Positions 59,401 through 63,439 of a DNA stretch of 64,000 nt are shown here, in pieces. This stretch comes from Ilex aquifolium (Eukaryota; Streptophyta; Magnoliopsida; Aquifoliales; Aquifoliaceae): positions 35,499,701 through 35,563,700 of the forward strand of contig OX637399.1 in assembly GCA_951799425.1 (NCBI GenBank), read 5' to 3'. Every line of letters starts with the position of its first letter. Position 1 is the stretch's first letter. The notes below the pieces were generated by a model. The model ran no database searches, was not told the DNA's origin, and saw nothing but the letters and a program-made list of their open reading frames with translations. A program made the translations under genes and the position numbers.

Positions 59401-61872
59401 TACAGCAAAAACAGATGTATCTAAATTTTGCAAAAAAATGGCTTAGGATAGATATGTTTGGTTAAATTGGGATTTTGATGTAGTCATTAGGGTTTATGAG
59501 GCATGGTTAAGCTGACTAAACTGTAACTTTCTAAAATAGTTTCTATTTTTTCCTTTTTTATAAAAGCAACTTTTAAAAATAGTTAATTAACTAACCAGGT
59601 TAGGAAAATAATTAAATAGAATTGCAGTCCTACATTGCAAAAAAGTTAATATAAGATTGAATTCAAGAATTAGGGAGAATAATTGGTAGAAACATTAAAA
59701 GAAAGAGCTGAGGGAGAAGAAAGGAATAAGACTATCACATTCTCACGAGCCAATCTCCAAAACCGGTGCACCATCTTTGAAAGACATGATTGCGTAGCTT
59801 TCCCAAATGCTAGGACTAATATTAAGTTGATCATAATCATCATTTTAAGTCTGAGAGACTGGGAAAACAACTGAAGAGGCCATTATAAAAAGAGACAGGG
59901 GAAGAGAGAAAGAGAGAGAAGCTTTAAAGAAAGAAATTGTTCACCATTATTATAGAGTCAAACATTACCACACTCGAACAAACAATACTTGACTACAGCG
60001 GCATGAAAAGCAGTTGCAACAAAACCTTTTGAAATGCGGTTGCAATAGCTAAAAATCTTTTCTAAAACTAAAAATGATTACCCTTATCAAAACTAGAAGG
60101 CTTCTTGATTAGTTCAGGTCTCTAGCCTTAGTTTTTGGCTCACAACCAAAAATTGCCACATCTAACCAAGTACTACCCACCTTTATTTTCCTCCATGAAA
60201 TACTCACTTTCAACAAATTAACATTTGGACCAAGAAAGCTATATTAGCAGAAAACAAAAAAATGTGACAGACGGGCTAAATTTTAATTTAAGAAACAACA
60301 AAAAAAGGTCTAATTAGACAATGGGAACATACTACTGCTTGATGCAAGAGAGGGCTTTTACATGCATGAATTCTCAATGTTTTAATAACCCTTAACAATT
60401 GTCGTTCTCCATATATTTGTGCAAAAAACAGAATAGTGAAAAAGAATTGTCGTTCTGTTCCCAAAATCAATGAAGGGGAAAAGAGAAGGCAACAACAGGT
60501 CAGTAAAAGGCCAGACATAGGGACGACAGCAGAGTCCAAATTATCAGTAATTATCCTTCTGGAGGAAATTTGATGGATATAAATGCATGCATGTACACGT
60601 ATATACCCATTATACCCATTTTATTTTAGCACAGAGAATAACTTCCACTATCTCAATTTTCTACACAGTGGTCTACCACAAAGGATAAACATTCTTCATG
60701 GATAAGACATTACCAGTCTGGAGGCTGCTTTCTTTCCATTTTCATCACCATTTTCATAAACATGCTTGAGAGACGCAGGAAGGACCTTCCAAAATTCATT
60801 CACAAACTCACTGCCTTTTCGCCTACTATTTTGCAAAATGTCATTGGCCAAATACAAAAATGAAACTCGCTGCTCTCGCTGTGCAGATTTGAACAACTTA
60901 TCCCATGTTTCGACTATTTGTTTGGCTTTCTTCCGGTAAGAAATGCACCAACGGGATAACGCTAATCAAATGTCAAGAAATTATACCATAACATAACAAT
61001 CAGATAATCATGAAGAAAATCCACATACACAGGAATAAATAAAACAAAGAGTAGAAAAGTTTGGCTGCATATCATATTTAGAGCATGACCAAAGATCCGC
61101 CGCCAAGGAAAAGAAAATGTGTAGATAATGCTTTCTACCCAGATGTCCTCTTTAAGTTAATTTCAGTAACTTCACTGGTTGTCAGTATTTCAAAACGTCG
61201 TTAAAAAAGAGAACTCATGTAAAAAAATGAATCTGTCTAATCACATCTAAAACTTTAATTGAGGATAGTATTATGATGTTTGCCAACAAACTCTTCTCCG
61301 GTGGAAAATAAGTACCACCAAATCCATTATTATTAAAGAACAAATGAAAATTACCAATAACTTCTGTTGGACATGGTTTTGGATTTTACACATAGTTACA
61401 CAGACAGAAATTGTTGTAACAGCAGAAAGAGAGGGCTACTCAAGTACTATTGCCATGGGGGATCACAGTACACACCAACTACAAAAAAGATCTCAAAACA
61501 CAATCCTACAATACATAAGTTCAATTAGAAACTTGAAAATATTTTATAGTTCTATTCCTACAATATACTACTGTTAATATGGTCATTTTCACAGCAGTTT
61601 GCAGAGTTACAAATAAAGGTAAAGACTTAATCTTTGGCATCATATGCACAAAATGACTTCGCTCATATTCAAAACCCAAAACCAAACAGTTGATAGCCCA
61701 AGCATTTTACCCTTGCCTAGGTTGCCCTAGGCAATGGCCACTTATGCAAAATTTTAGATCTCATGGCTTATTTTTGTGTAAAAGGAAGGATACATTCTAT
61801 GCTCTGTTGAGAACTGTTAAGCTTAGACAGCTTGTCAGCCAATATCTGTCCACCAAAAATGTCTTCACTCAT
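15499..61872 (-). CDS. CID-domain RNA polymerase II CTD-binding protein (RPRD/CREPT-like), 7 coding exons
   Basis: Joined exons: 61872-61794, 60961-60714, 52457-52302, 52180-52024, 28405-28266, 28179-28144 and 16353-15499. They total 1671 nt, giving 556 residues plus TAA. All introns are GT-AG and all phases fit. Residues 1 to about 135 form the CID (RPR) domain that in this family binds phosphorylated RNA polymerase II CTD (FLYLANDILQNSRRKG, then VDIWEERKVFGSRGQ). Residues about 215-272 form the RPRD coiled coil (LLDEIQEQENVLQQC). The C-terminal half is low complexity, Ala-, Gln- and Pro-rich. The family acts in the nucleus in transcription elongation, termination and CTD dephosphorylation. 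Intron 4 alone is 23.6 kb. No stop or shift breaks the joined frame, so it looks functional. The model is inferred; cDNA would confirm it. Confidence 0.92.
16755..16930. repeat. Hairpin-forming MITE-like repeat in intron 6
   Basis: Contains the perfect 14-bp inverted repeat GGACCTAATGCATT (about 16791) and AATGCATTAGGTCC (about 16870). Weaker pairing extends outward toward the AT-rich ends (ATAATCCTACTTG against CAAGTAATCAT). No target duplication was clear. Confidence 0.45.
17798..17984 (-). repeat. 3' LTR of copia element 1, with polypurine tract
   Basis: The repeat (CTCATTAGTCTGCATTA, then ACAAGAGGTCCTTATATAG and so on) matches the right LTR near 21225-21357. Immediately inside it the minus strand reads GAGGAAGGG (17985-17993), a polypurine tract. 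The TTATATAG region would hold the TATA signal. Confidence 0.85.
17998..18780 (-). pseudogene. Copia element 1: RT C-terminal part and RNase H remnant
   Basis: The 18780-18466 frame encodes the RT connection region (LGIEIASSDKGYLLSQSNYT, then YRAIVGSLVYLTFTRPNISY). After stops, 18315-17998 encodes RNase H (EIVWLRWLLADVGI, PMYCDNTSAIQ), ending in LADLFTKSHTFTRF close to the LTR. Between 18940 and 18800 the catalytic box reads YVND instead of YVDD, so a metal-binding Asp is lost. Confidence 0.85.
19004..19759 (-). pseudogene. Copia element 1: reverse transcriptase N-terminal part
   Basis: Contains WKKVIDEELSTLHKSRAWEL, GRTWVYKIKTRSDGSKERYK, LVAKSFTQEYDLDYDETFTP and RLHRALYGLK, the classical copia RT start. 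It ends at a stop just after YGLK, where a Gln codon is expected. Confidence 0.9.
20238..20798 (-). pseudogene. Copia element 1: GAG-pre-integrase and integrase core start
   Basis: Reads FYLWHSRLGYVSHSRLKFL (His of the zinc-binding pre-integrase domain), CHDISSYSGCKLAKFTALLF, FDLVHSNVWGPALVP (expected DVWGP, so the first catalytic Asp is replaced by Asn) and FRCDQGGEYSFNFF. A frameshift or stop follows before the catalytic Glu. Confidence 0.88.
21185..21357 (-). repeat. 5' LTR of copia element 1
   Basis: Matches the left LTR from AAGAGATAAAAG to CTACTCTAACA. The inner 20-30 bases are diverged, so the left border is approximate. Confidence 0.8.
21418..21458. repeat. (AC)n-(TC)n microsatellite
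   Basis: Adjacent CA and TC dinucleotide runs separated by CTCTTT. Confidence 0.9.
22024..22448. other. Intronic sequence with no identified feature
   Basis: Short open stretches on both strands (for example 22052-22276 +) have no family resemblance or splice support. I see nothing of note. Confidence 0.3.
22457..23553. mobile_element. hAT-like non-autonomous element
   Basis: Ends CATGGTTCAAGGTTGCGGTAT and, inverted at the right, CATGGTTCAAAGTATTGGTCA. It is flanked by the perfect 8-bp duplication AACTGGTA (22449-22456 and 23554-23561). 1097 bp with no transposase frame. Internal features are a G run (23017-23035) beside a GAGA-rich, mostly Arg/Glu/Lys-coding segment (22975-23125), possibly captured sequence. 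The 8-bp duplication supports the hAT superfamily. Confidence 0.82.
24050..24367. mobile_element. hAT-like MITE rich in GCTCG repeats
   Basis: 318 bp with inverted ends TAGGACTGTTAATCAAACTGA and TAGGGCTGTTAGTCGAACGAG, flanked by the perfect duplication ATTGCACC (24042-24049 and 24368-24375). The inside is built from AGCTCGGCTCG-like repeats, so it could fold into a long hairpin. It sits inside the LTR-like sequence of the gypsy fragment. Confidence 0.88.
24400..25505 (-). pseudogene. Gypsy gag remnant
   Basis: The clearest part is 25505-25143, with VDVSYFHGDNSPKIFLDWLH, LDSFFKWYHLTIKREVSFAE and FKLKGTTRLWWLKYQ, the Retrotrans_gag capsid pattern. Further on, in shifted frames with stops, come YFGLANYKQRAHLQFKQL and a CCHC-like RCFHCQGFDYLSFQCP in which the His is replaced. 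Several frameshifts; dead. Confidence 0.75.
26085..26880 (+). pseudogene. Copia gag zinc knuckle and protease remnant
   Basis: In plus-strand frames with stops: CSYCGVNGHTENYYWDKH (a CCHC knuckle whose last Cys is now Tyr), then SWIIDLGVSAHILGISSLIS and FRFSDSRIVFVDNS. The second is the copia protease with the active-site DSG changed to DLG. It is a fragment without LTRs. The region immediately to the right (26881-28143) holds no recognisable feature. Confidence 0.65.
26881..28143. other. Intron 6 sequence without identified feature
   Basis: AT-rich intronic DNA. A duplicated phrase (about TCATATGCATT...TGGACTTTGAGTTC near 27180-27285) is the only structure noticed. Confidence 0.3.
28144..28179 (-). 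CDS. CID gene, coding exon 6 (36-nt microexon)
   Basis: Twelve codons, ESKLEKIHTQLQ, between TTTTCAG and GTAAGA. They continue the coiled coil. Only 86 nt of intron separates it from exon 5, but 11.8 kb separates it from exon 7. Confidence 0.88.
28266..28405 (-). CDS. CID gene, coding exon 5 (coiled coil)
   Basis: 140 nt after acceptor TTGTAG. It encodes GSLQGSALLDEIQEQENVLQ and on to LESAEATRASLFSQLKEALQ, the heptad-patterned RPRD coiled coil used for dimerisation. The donor is GTACAG. Confidence 0.92.
28406..29200. other. Start of intron 4, no identified feature
   Basis: Apart from a Lys/Arg-rich open stretch on the plus strand (28900-29139), with no family resemblance, nothing stands out. 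Confidence 0.3.
29460..29900 (-). pseudogene. LINE (L1-type) reverse transcriptase fragment
   Basis: Minus-strand reading GAFLKSMQFMDVVLVTNEIM, stop, YRLKRKEGLVSKINVETPII resembles the fingers/palm region of plant L1-type RT (AFVKGRQILD...NE..D..R....GL.FKID.EKAYD). It has stops and shifts on both sides and no tail or target duplication was seen. Extent is approximate. Confidence 0.6.
30267..30500. repeat. MITE-like inverted-terminal repeat
   Basis: Left end AAGGGTAAAATCTAGTTTACC and right end, inverted, AAGGGGAAAATCCAGTTTACC, about 234 bp apart. A target duplication was not clear. Confidence 0.6.
30501..31700. other. Intron 4 sequence, nothing identified
   Basis: AT-rich and without coding signals on either strand. 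Confidence 0.3.
31900..32592 (+). other. GC-richer open region of unknown nature, cut by a solo LTR
   Basis: This segment is distinctly GC-richer than its surroundings and carries overlapping plus-strand frames (for example 31976-32326). With the solo LTR removed it would join 35025-35330, which holds frames reading LDYDPLKSQIGG and LNLSNLSLLPSVV. I do not recognise the product. It could be a captured gene fragment or an old element's coding region. Confidence 0.3.
32593..35019. mobile_element. Solo LTR (family A) with perfect target duplication
   Basis: Starts TGTGAAAACC, ends CGGGGCGTCACA, and is flanked by the perfect 5-bp duplication CCCGC (32588-32592 and 35020-35024). No internal retroelement sequence is attached, so it arose by recombination between LTRs. 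Related LTRs lie at 36605-47706 and 52826-57478 (shared phrases such as ATGGACTTC...ATATTGACTATGT, CTCCATTGTTG and ATATACTCGTATA). A segment near 34575-34605 (ACTGAGCGTGGCTAACC) resembles the conserved phrase in the gypsy LTRs at 4.6 and 11.5 kb. Confidence 0.85.
33065..33116. repeat. (GA)26 microsatellite inside the solo LTR
   Basis: An uninterrupted GA run of about 52 bp. A TA-rich run follows at 33278-33326. Confidence 0.95.
35025..36604. other. Intron 4 sequence between two LTRs
   Basis: The left 300 bp continues the unknown open region at 31900-32592. The stretch 35330-35720 is GAGA/GTGT-rich low complexity; its minus-strand frame is compositional. No gene or element border was recognised in the rest. 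Confidence 0.3.
36646..37771. mobile_element. TIR element carrying a GGTGGT minisatellite
   Basis: Left end GGCTGTGTTTGGTAACAGGTT and right end, inverted, GGTAGTTTTAGGTAGCGTTTT. Both lead into CGTTTTT-rich sequence, as in common plant MITEs. Inside are 24-26-bp repeats of CTTTCCATCTCCATCTCCATCGA (36975-37085) and the minisatellite listed next. No clear target duplication. It interrupts the family A/B LTR. Confidence 0.5.
37110..37560. repeat. GGTGGT-rich minisatellite, unit about 58-60 bp
   Basis: Several imperfect copies of TTTGGTGGTGGGTTGGGCGG, continued by TGGCTAAACAGGGGTGGTGG and TTTTCGGTGA. The G-run spacing could form G-quadruplexes on the plus strand. Confidence 0.85.
38410..38597 (-). 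repeat. 3' LTR of copia element 2
   Basis: TGTCAAGATATGAAG to CATCTCTCAACA. Shares CCCTAAAAATCAAATTAGGG-like and CATAGCTATAAGACATCTCT phrases with the right LTR. Confidence 0.9.
38640..39130 (-). pseudogene. Copia element 2: RNase H remnant
   Basis: Reads RYYTFVGGNLVTWCSKNQSV, VARSSVEAEYRAMTHGVCEL, YCDNKNAIDITHNPVQHDRT and KHVEVGRHFIQEK, the conserved copia RNase H end, with stops. A tandem duplication of about 57 bp (38734-38790 and 38791-38848, sharing TTTAGTTTCTCTTNGATAAAATG) follows the last motif. Confidence 0.88.
39400..39960 (-). pseudogene. Copia element 2: reverse transcriptase remnant
   Basis: Reads AIIEEMKTLSKTDTWKLVSL, GCKWVFTIKQKADGAVERYK and LVAKCFTPNYIIDY then stop, ETFA. Later pieces between 39185 and 39400 (RLIYLAHTWPDIDYVVGVVS) belong to the RT connection. 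Multiple stops. Confidence 0.85.
40550..41240 (-). pseudogene. Copia element 2: GAG-pre-integrase and integrase core remnant
   Basis: The pre-integrase segment reads RFKTSFLWCSGETFSYPMLA and FVCDTCGFAKHKRSCY. The core reads FKAFHKMVTN, stop, FDTTIKIPKSDNETEYIDSE and STPKQNRVAKRKNRHFLKID. The Glu of the DDE triad (normally GVAERKNRH) is replaced by Lys. Confidence 0.85.
41234..41512 (-). pseudogene. Copia element 2: aspartic protease
   Basis: IIDSGATDHITGVSNIFCSY, then NKVRVVNGSLSSVFGKGFVQ, with the active-site DSG intact. Preceded by a TAG where Trp is expected. Confidence 0.88.
41682..42531. mobile_element. hAT-like non-autonomous element nested in copia element 2
   Basis: 850 bp with ends CAATGTTATCAGAACTGGATC and TAGTGTTATCAGAAACGGATC. 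Both lead into CGGAC...GAACCG. Flanked by GTTTAAAG (41674-41681) and GTTTGAAG (42532-42539), an 8-bp duplication with one change. Inside are short repeats of AAGCCTCCTG / AAAGTCTCCTA (42115-42265), giving an Arg/Leu-rich minus-strand frame with no family resemblance. Confidence 0.82.
42560..43470 (-). pseudogene. Copia element 2: gag with CCHC zinc knuckle
   Basis: The capsid part reads YNYTYTHKRV-like and DRSLVEYYDELNSLL, VYDFLASLNIKYDQIRFQVL and LFPTLREAYACVQQ, with stops. The knuckle CDYCDKERHTRKHCWKLHGC (about 42675-42600) keeps all four zinc ligands. The MITE at 41682-42531 starts just downstream. Confidence 0.85.
43981..43992 (-). other. Primer binding site of copia element 2
   Basis: Minus-strand TGGTATCAGAGC directly abutting the 5' LTR, matching initiator tRNA-Met. 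Confidence 0.93.
43993..44174 (-). repeat. 5' LTR of copia element 2
   Basis: TATTAAGATATGAAA to CATCTCTTAACA. Several substitutions and small indels relative to the left LTR mark an old insertion. Confidence 0.9.
44191..45251. mobile_element. hAT-like non-autonomous element (CAGGGGCGGAGC ends)
   Basis: 1061 bp with ends CAGGGGCGGAGC and CATAGGCGGAGG, flanked by the perfect duplication CTCTCAAA (44183-44190 and 45252-45259). Ends of this type are typical of plant hAT elements. No transposase frame. It lies 16 bp beyond copia element 2, in the family A/B LTR. Confidence 0.88.
45490..46438 (-). pseudogene. LINE 3' end with zf-RVT zinc-binding region
   Basis: Minus-strand 46438-46045 encodes CSTCMRHGESNAHLFIQCSF and SWELWNKLFNVFGEAWVCQA, the zf-RVT motif at the C-terminus of plant L1-type LINEs. 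The usual tail follows at 45735-45530 (FWNIWIERNSRIFRNQFLTL and LVWEIIVFHASLWSKAVGKF), then an A/T-rich 3' end near 45500. About 300 bp between the two blocks has no recognisable LINE residues. The element is 5'-truncated at the neighbouring MITE. Confidence 0.85.
46439..47211. mobile_element. hAT-like MITE, GAAGCACGAACAC family, copy 1
   Basis: Inverted ends CTAGGAAGCACGAAC and CTAAGAAGTACGAAC, flanked by TAGAAGAG (46431-46438) and AAGAAGAG (47212-47219), an 8-bp duplication with one change. Near the left end it is full of CGTCTCG / GGACACG repeats. The same family recurs at 56609-57209. Confidence 0.82.
47212..47706. mobile_element. Family A/B LTR, right part
   Basis: Resumes the LTR broken by the nested insertions: AATTACAGAAAGCTCCCC matches the solo LTR at 33540-33560, and ATATACTCGTATA and GATTGAAAGCATCTAA also match. 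It ends GGGCTAGGGCATTACA. Confidence 0.6.
47901..49173. mobile_element. Another LTR-like segment with an embedded gypsy fragment
   Basis: Starts TGTAATACCC and ends GGCATGGAATTGGGTCAAGGCGTTACA (in two pieces), the same terminus as the segment ending at 47706. No target duplication was found. The middle holds the protease-region remnant listed next. Confidence 0.45.
48242..48530 (-). pseudogene. Athila/Tat-type gypsy protease-region fragment
   Basis: Minus-strand reading LGRPFLARSNALINC-like (here MGRPFLARSNALINCMNEIM) followed by ISFGNMTLELNVFDIAKQP, a hallmark of the region after the protease in Athila/Tat gypsy elements. A shifted frame upstream continues the match. It has no LTRs of its own. 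Confidence 0.65.
49174..49880. other. Intron 4 sequence, nothing identified
   Basis: Short frames only, without family resemblance. It probably contains diverged internal sequence of the gypsy remnant that follows. Confidence 0.3.
49880..50404 (+). pseudogene. Gypsy integrase tail and chromodomain-like end
   Basis: Plus-strand frames with stops show LKLNGNAYAI, LLDFPLNFYI and then VLEDQIFSVLDRN and FYHRHSALLEYFSFDDYPGK, ending FSQPSENDGD. This is the usual C-terminal end of a group of plant gypsy polyproteins. A purine stretch (GAGAATGATGGAGATTG, 50372-50388) and a TGTTGGAG LTR start follow. Confidence 0.7.
50389..51480 (+). repeat. 3' LTR of the gypsy remnant, interrupted
   Basis: Begins TGTTGGAGTTGG after the polypurine tract and is interrupted by a hAT-like element at 50449-51234. 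It resumes with a possible TATA signal (CCCTATAAAATG, near 51294) and a TTCTTCTC-rich leader. The right border is approximate, and no matching 5' LTR was found. Confidence 0.5.
50449..51234. mobile_element. hAT-like non-autonomous element (TAGTGGCGGAGC ends)
   Basis: 786 bp with ends TAGTGGCGGAGC and CAGTGGCGAAGG, flanked by the perfect duplication GTAGTATT (50441-50448 and 51235-51242). Its ends are related to those of the element at 44191-45251. A minus-strand frame (51059-50805) shows no recognisable transposase motif, although HNRMGV and RAFLVMKIVKFKLHN come close to the TTF/hAT-type context. Confidence 0.85.
52024..52180 (-). CDS. CID gene, coding exon 4
   Basis: 157 nt between acceptor CTTTAG and donor GTATGT. 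It encodes KLAVGAIPERIVTAFHLVHD and then EEAALDKCKDAVRRAGEMDK. The exon ends with the first base of a Gly codon, which exon 5 completes after a 23.6 kb intron. Confidence 0.92.
52302..52457 (-). CDS. CID gene, coding exon 3
   Basis: 156 nt, phase 0 at both ends, between TTGATCAG and GTAAGT. It encodes VDIWEERKVFGSRGQNLKDE, the end of the CID domain, then a Pro/Lys-rich linker (NPPPLPVSNGKNSNPIKIVK). Confidence 0.93.
53938..54300 (+). pseudogene. Captured remorin C-terminal domain fragment (two exons)
   Basis: Remorins are plant plasma-membrane nanodomain proteins with a C-terminal coiled coil. Exon a (about 54015-54102) reads KLSTIGAWKNSKK, then VTTKVELKQIE, and ends at donor GTAATAA. Exon b (about 54208-54287) reads EKLEKKAEFVERMKNN, then GAVIHK, a TAA stop and IEEK, and ends at GTAGTT. 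The match to the conserved remorin pattern (IGAWEN.KK...EA.LK.IE.KLEKKKAEY.EKMKNK.A.IHK.AEEK) is clear, including the conserved intron position. A stop and a one-base shift before KLST make it non-functional. A weak third exon may lie near 54440-54500. It would be a spliced-gene capture, not a retrocopy, since introns are kept. Confidence 0.78.
55065..55342. repeat. Tandem duplication, 139-bp unit, two near-identical copies
   Basis: 55065-55203 and 55204-55342 both read GAAGGCACAGAAAGAGAAGT to TTTGTCTAAAT.TCC and differ at only two or three positions, so the duplication is younger than the element around it. Confidence 0.95.
56609..57209. mobile_element. hAT-like MITE, GAAGCACGGACAC family, copy 2
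   Basis: Inverted ends CTATGAAGCACAGAC and CTAAGAAGCACGGAC, flanked by GTTATATT (56601-56608) and GTCATATT (57210-57217), an 8-bp duplication with one change. The right end carries CGTGTC repeats, as does the copy at 46439-47211. Confidence 0.82.
57743..57991 (+). CDS. Unrecognised 82-codon open frame in intron 2
   Basis: Opposite in direction to the host gene. The deduced product has a hydrophobic start (PSFLILLFNLTH) and a mixed charged remainder (SSLEFNQTHFEEMCIP, EDRLKSLNNLLRWIRSNEAI) with ordinary amino-acid balance, unlike the low-complexity frames nearby. I recognise no family. It may be a fragment of a transposon protein or chance. Confidence 0.25.
   Translation: MYPRSLKPQRPSFLILLFNLTHQRRSSLEFNQTHFEEMCIPNILREDRLKSLNNLLRWIRSNEAIHNFNGTPEEIFAIEKGV
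58247..58598. mobile_element. hAT-like MITE rich in CGAAAC repeats
   Basis: 352 bp with ends CAAGGATTAAAATATTGTTTC and CAAGGAACAAAATTTTGTTTC, flanked by GTGCTGGG (58239-58246) and GTGTTGGG (58599-58606), an 8-bp duplication with one change. Internally it is built from GTTTCGAAACG-type repeats. Confidence 0.85.
58607..60713. other. Intron 2 sequence, nothing identified
   Basis: AT-rich, with short frames on both strands that lack family resemblance or splice context. I see nothing in it beyond purine-rich tracts near 59880-59935. Confidence 0.3.
60714..60961 (-). CDS. CID gene, coding exon 2 (core of the CID domain)
   Basis: 248 nt preceded by acceptor TTTGATTAG and followed by donor GTAATG. 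It completes the split Ser codon of exon 1 and encodes LSRWCISYRKKAKQIVETWD, then FLYLANDILQNSRRKGSEFV and the end of the CID helices (GKKAASRL). These are the most conserved residues of the family, including the helix that contacts the CTD peptide. Confidence 0.93.
60962..61793 (-). other. Intron 1 of the CID gene
   Basis: 832 bp between donor GTATCC and acceptor TTTGATTAG. It is the only intron above 200 bp without a recognisable transposon. Confidence 0.8.
61794..61872 (-). CDS. CID gene, coding exon 1
   Basis: Starts ATGAGTGAAGAC and encodes MSEDIFGGQILADKL plus SKLNSSQQSIE, the usual N-terminus of plant CID proteins. It ends in phase 1 (GAA T) before donor GTATCC. The start is supported by an in-frame TGA upstream (near 61943) and no other ATG between. 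Confidence 0.88.
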
Positions 61873-61906
61873 CCTGCTGTTGATGGTGTAATTATGCTTA
61901 AAAGCC

Positions 61907-61935
61907 TCTGCAACAGTTCTATAAGCAAAAAAATT
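61907..61935 (-). other. Probable 3' splice site of a 5' UTR intron
   Basis: Just upstream of the CID start codon the minus strand reads TTTTTTTGCTTATAG, then AACTGTTGCAG. This is a pyrimidine tract with two candidate acceptors (AG at 61920-61919 or 61909-61908). It suggests that the 5' UTR is split and that the promoter lies further right, beyond about 62000. Confidence 0.4.
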
Positions 61936-63430
61936 TTGTCATGATGAGATTCACAAAGTGATTCAAGCATTATTAACAAGCAAGGGAAGCACAAAAAGCA
62001 TCTGAAAACATTTTGTTTAAACACAGAGGTAAATGATGAAATGAAGTAGAGAAGGATAGAATATATGGCCCTTATTAGAGGTGAAATTATGTGGGAAATC
62101 CATTGCCTCCATACTGCTGACAGTAGATACACAACCACTACAAACTTTGGTGTATAGGGTTTATGTATCGATCTAGAAAAGATGCCCACGTCAAATACAT
62201 GTAGACATGCATACAGAACTGCCTTAGATTTCTTCACATTGCTCCTCTAGAAGAAATTAGTACTGCCAGTGGCTTGAGTTTGTTACCAAACAACATGGAA
62301 TCATAAAAATTAGATTACCACCACATAAATCTGGATTTCAAGGCATCCATACAAATCCTACAATTAAATTAATCTAAAAGAGAGAAAAATGACATCCACC
62401 CTGCTAAAATCTCTTTTTTTTTTTAGCTTTTCATCTCAGCTTATAATATGAGAAATGAATCAACACATCAAAACTTCCCAAACTCACAAAAGTGGAATCC
62501 AGCAAGCCTAAGGCAATAGTGGAGAACCCCAAATTACAACCCAACAAAAAACAAAAGCTTAGTCAATAAATCGAATAAACAAACCTGCCTAAAAGTATGC
62601 ACAGCCAACCAAAACATAAATTTGAGCATGTATGTCGTATATTACAAAGCCCGGCTAATTAAACCAAAAATCCAACAACATCGACAAATTTGAGGACTGG
62701 ATCTATGAAGTTTGGAATATTATTTTTGATAAAAACGTTTAAATGAAGAAAATAACCAAGCACAAAGCAACAGGCAAGACCTATAAATCCAAAACAGCTT
62801 GACATGCTTGGGGTGGGAAGGGTGGGGGCCGGATACAAATCATGCAACTTGTCAACATAAAGACATCTCCAATAGGATTGGAAACTATGCCAATGAGGAG
62901 GCACCTGGGCCTCTTACAGTACCCAGCAAACCCTCCTAAAAATGCAGGCATATGTTAGATGTGTCATGTAAATACTAGGACGAATCCTGACAAAAGGCCT
63001 GAAGCAGGATGATTAGAACTCGAGGCATGCTTTCATTAAAATGGGCTGTTGGACTTGGCCAGCTCTATAACCTTAAACTTTGAAGACCTAAATTGAATCA
63101 ATCTAAAAGAATGATAATAAAGAGAAATAATTGAGGAAGAACAAGCCGAATGCTCTCATCTTACACCCCACTCATATTTCAACCTTGATAAGTTACACAG
63201 TTCGAAGGAAACGAGTTGGAATCACATGAATTGAAATAATACTTAGGGTTAAATCTAAAAGAAATTCTTAATAAGCCAGTAAAAATACACTAAGAGGTGC
63301 AAACAAGGGCACACAACCAGAAAACATAACTACCAGTAGACACATAACCAGAAAACCCATGACATTCTCCTAGATGAGGACCCCAAAAAACTGTGACCAG
63401 GGTATTTTGACAATAAGGGCTTGTAATTAG
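61936..63430. other. Upstream region of the CID gene (5' UTR intron and promoter zone)
   Basis: By inference the non-coding first exon and promoter of the CID gene lie here or further right. I could not place a TATA box or first exon with confidence. No other gene is visible; the frame at 62904-62659 (-) has no family resemblance. Confidence 0.3.
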
Positions 63431-63439
63431 TTTTCTCAA

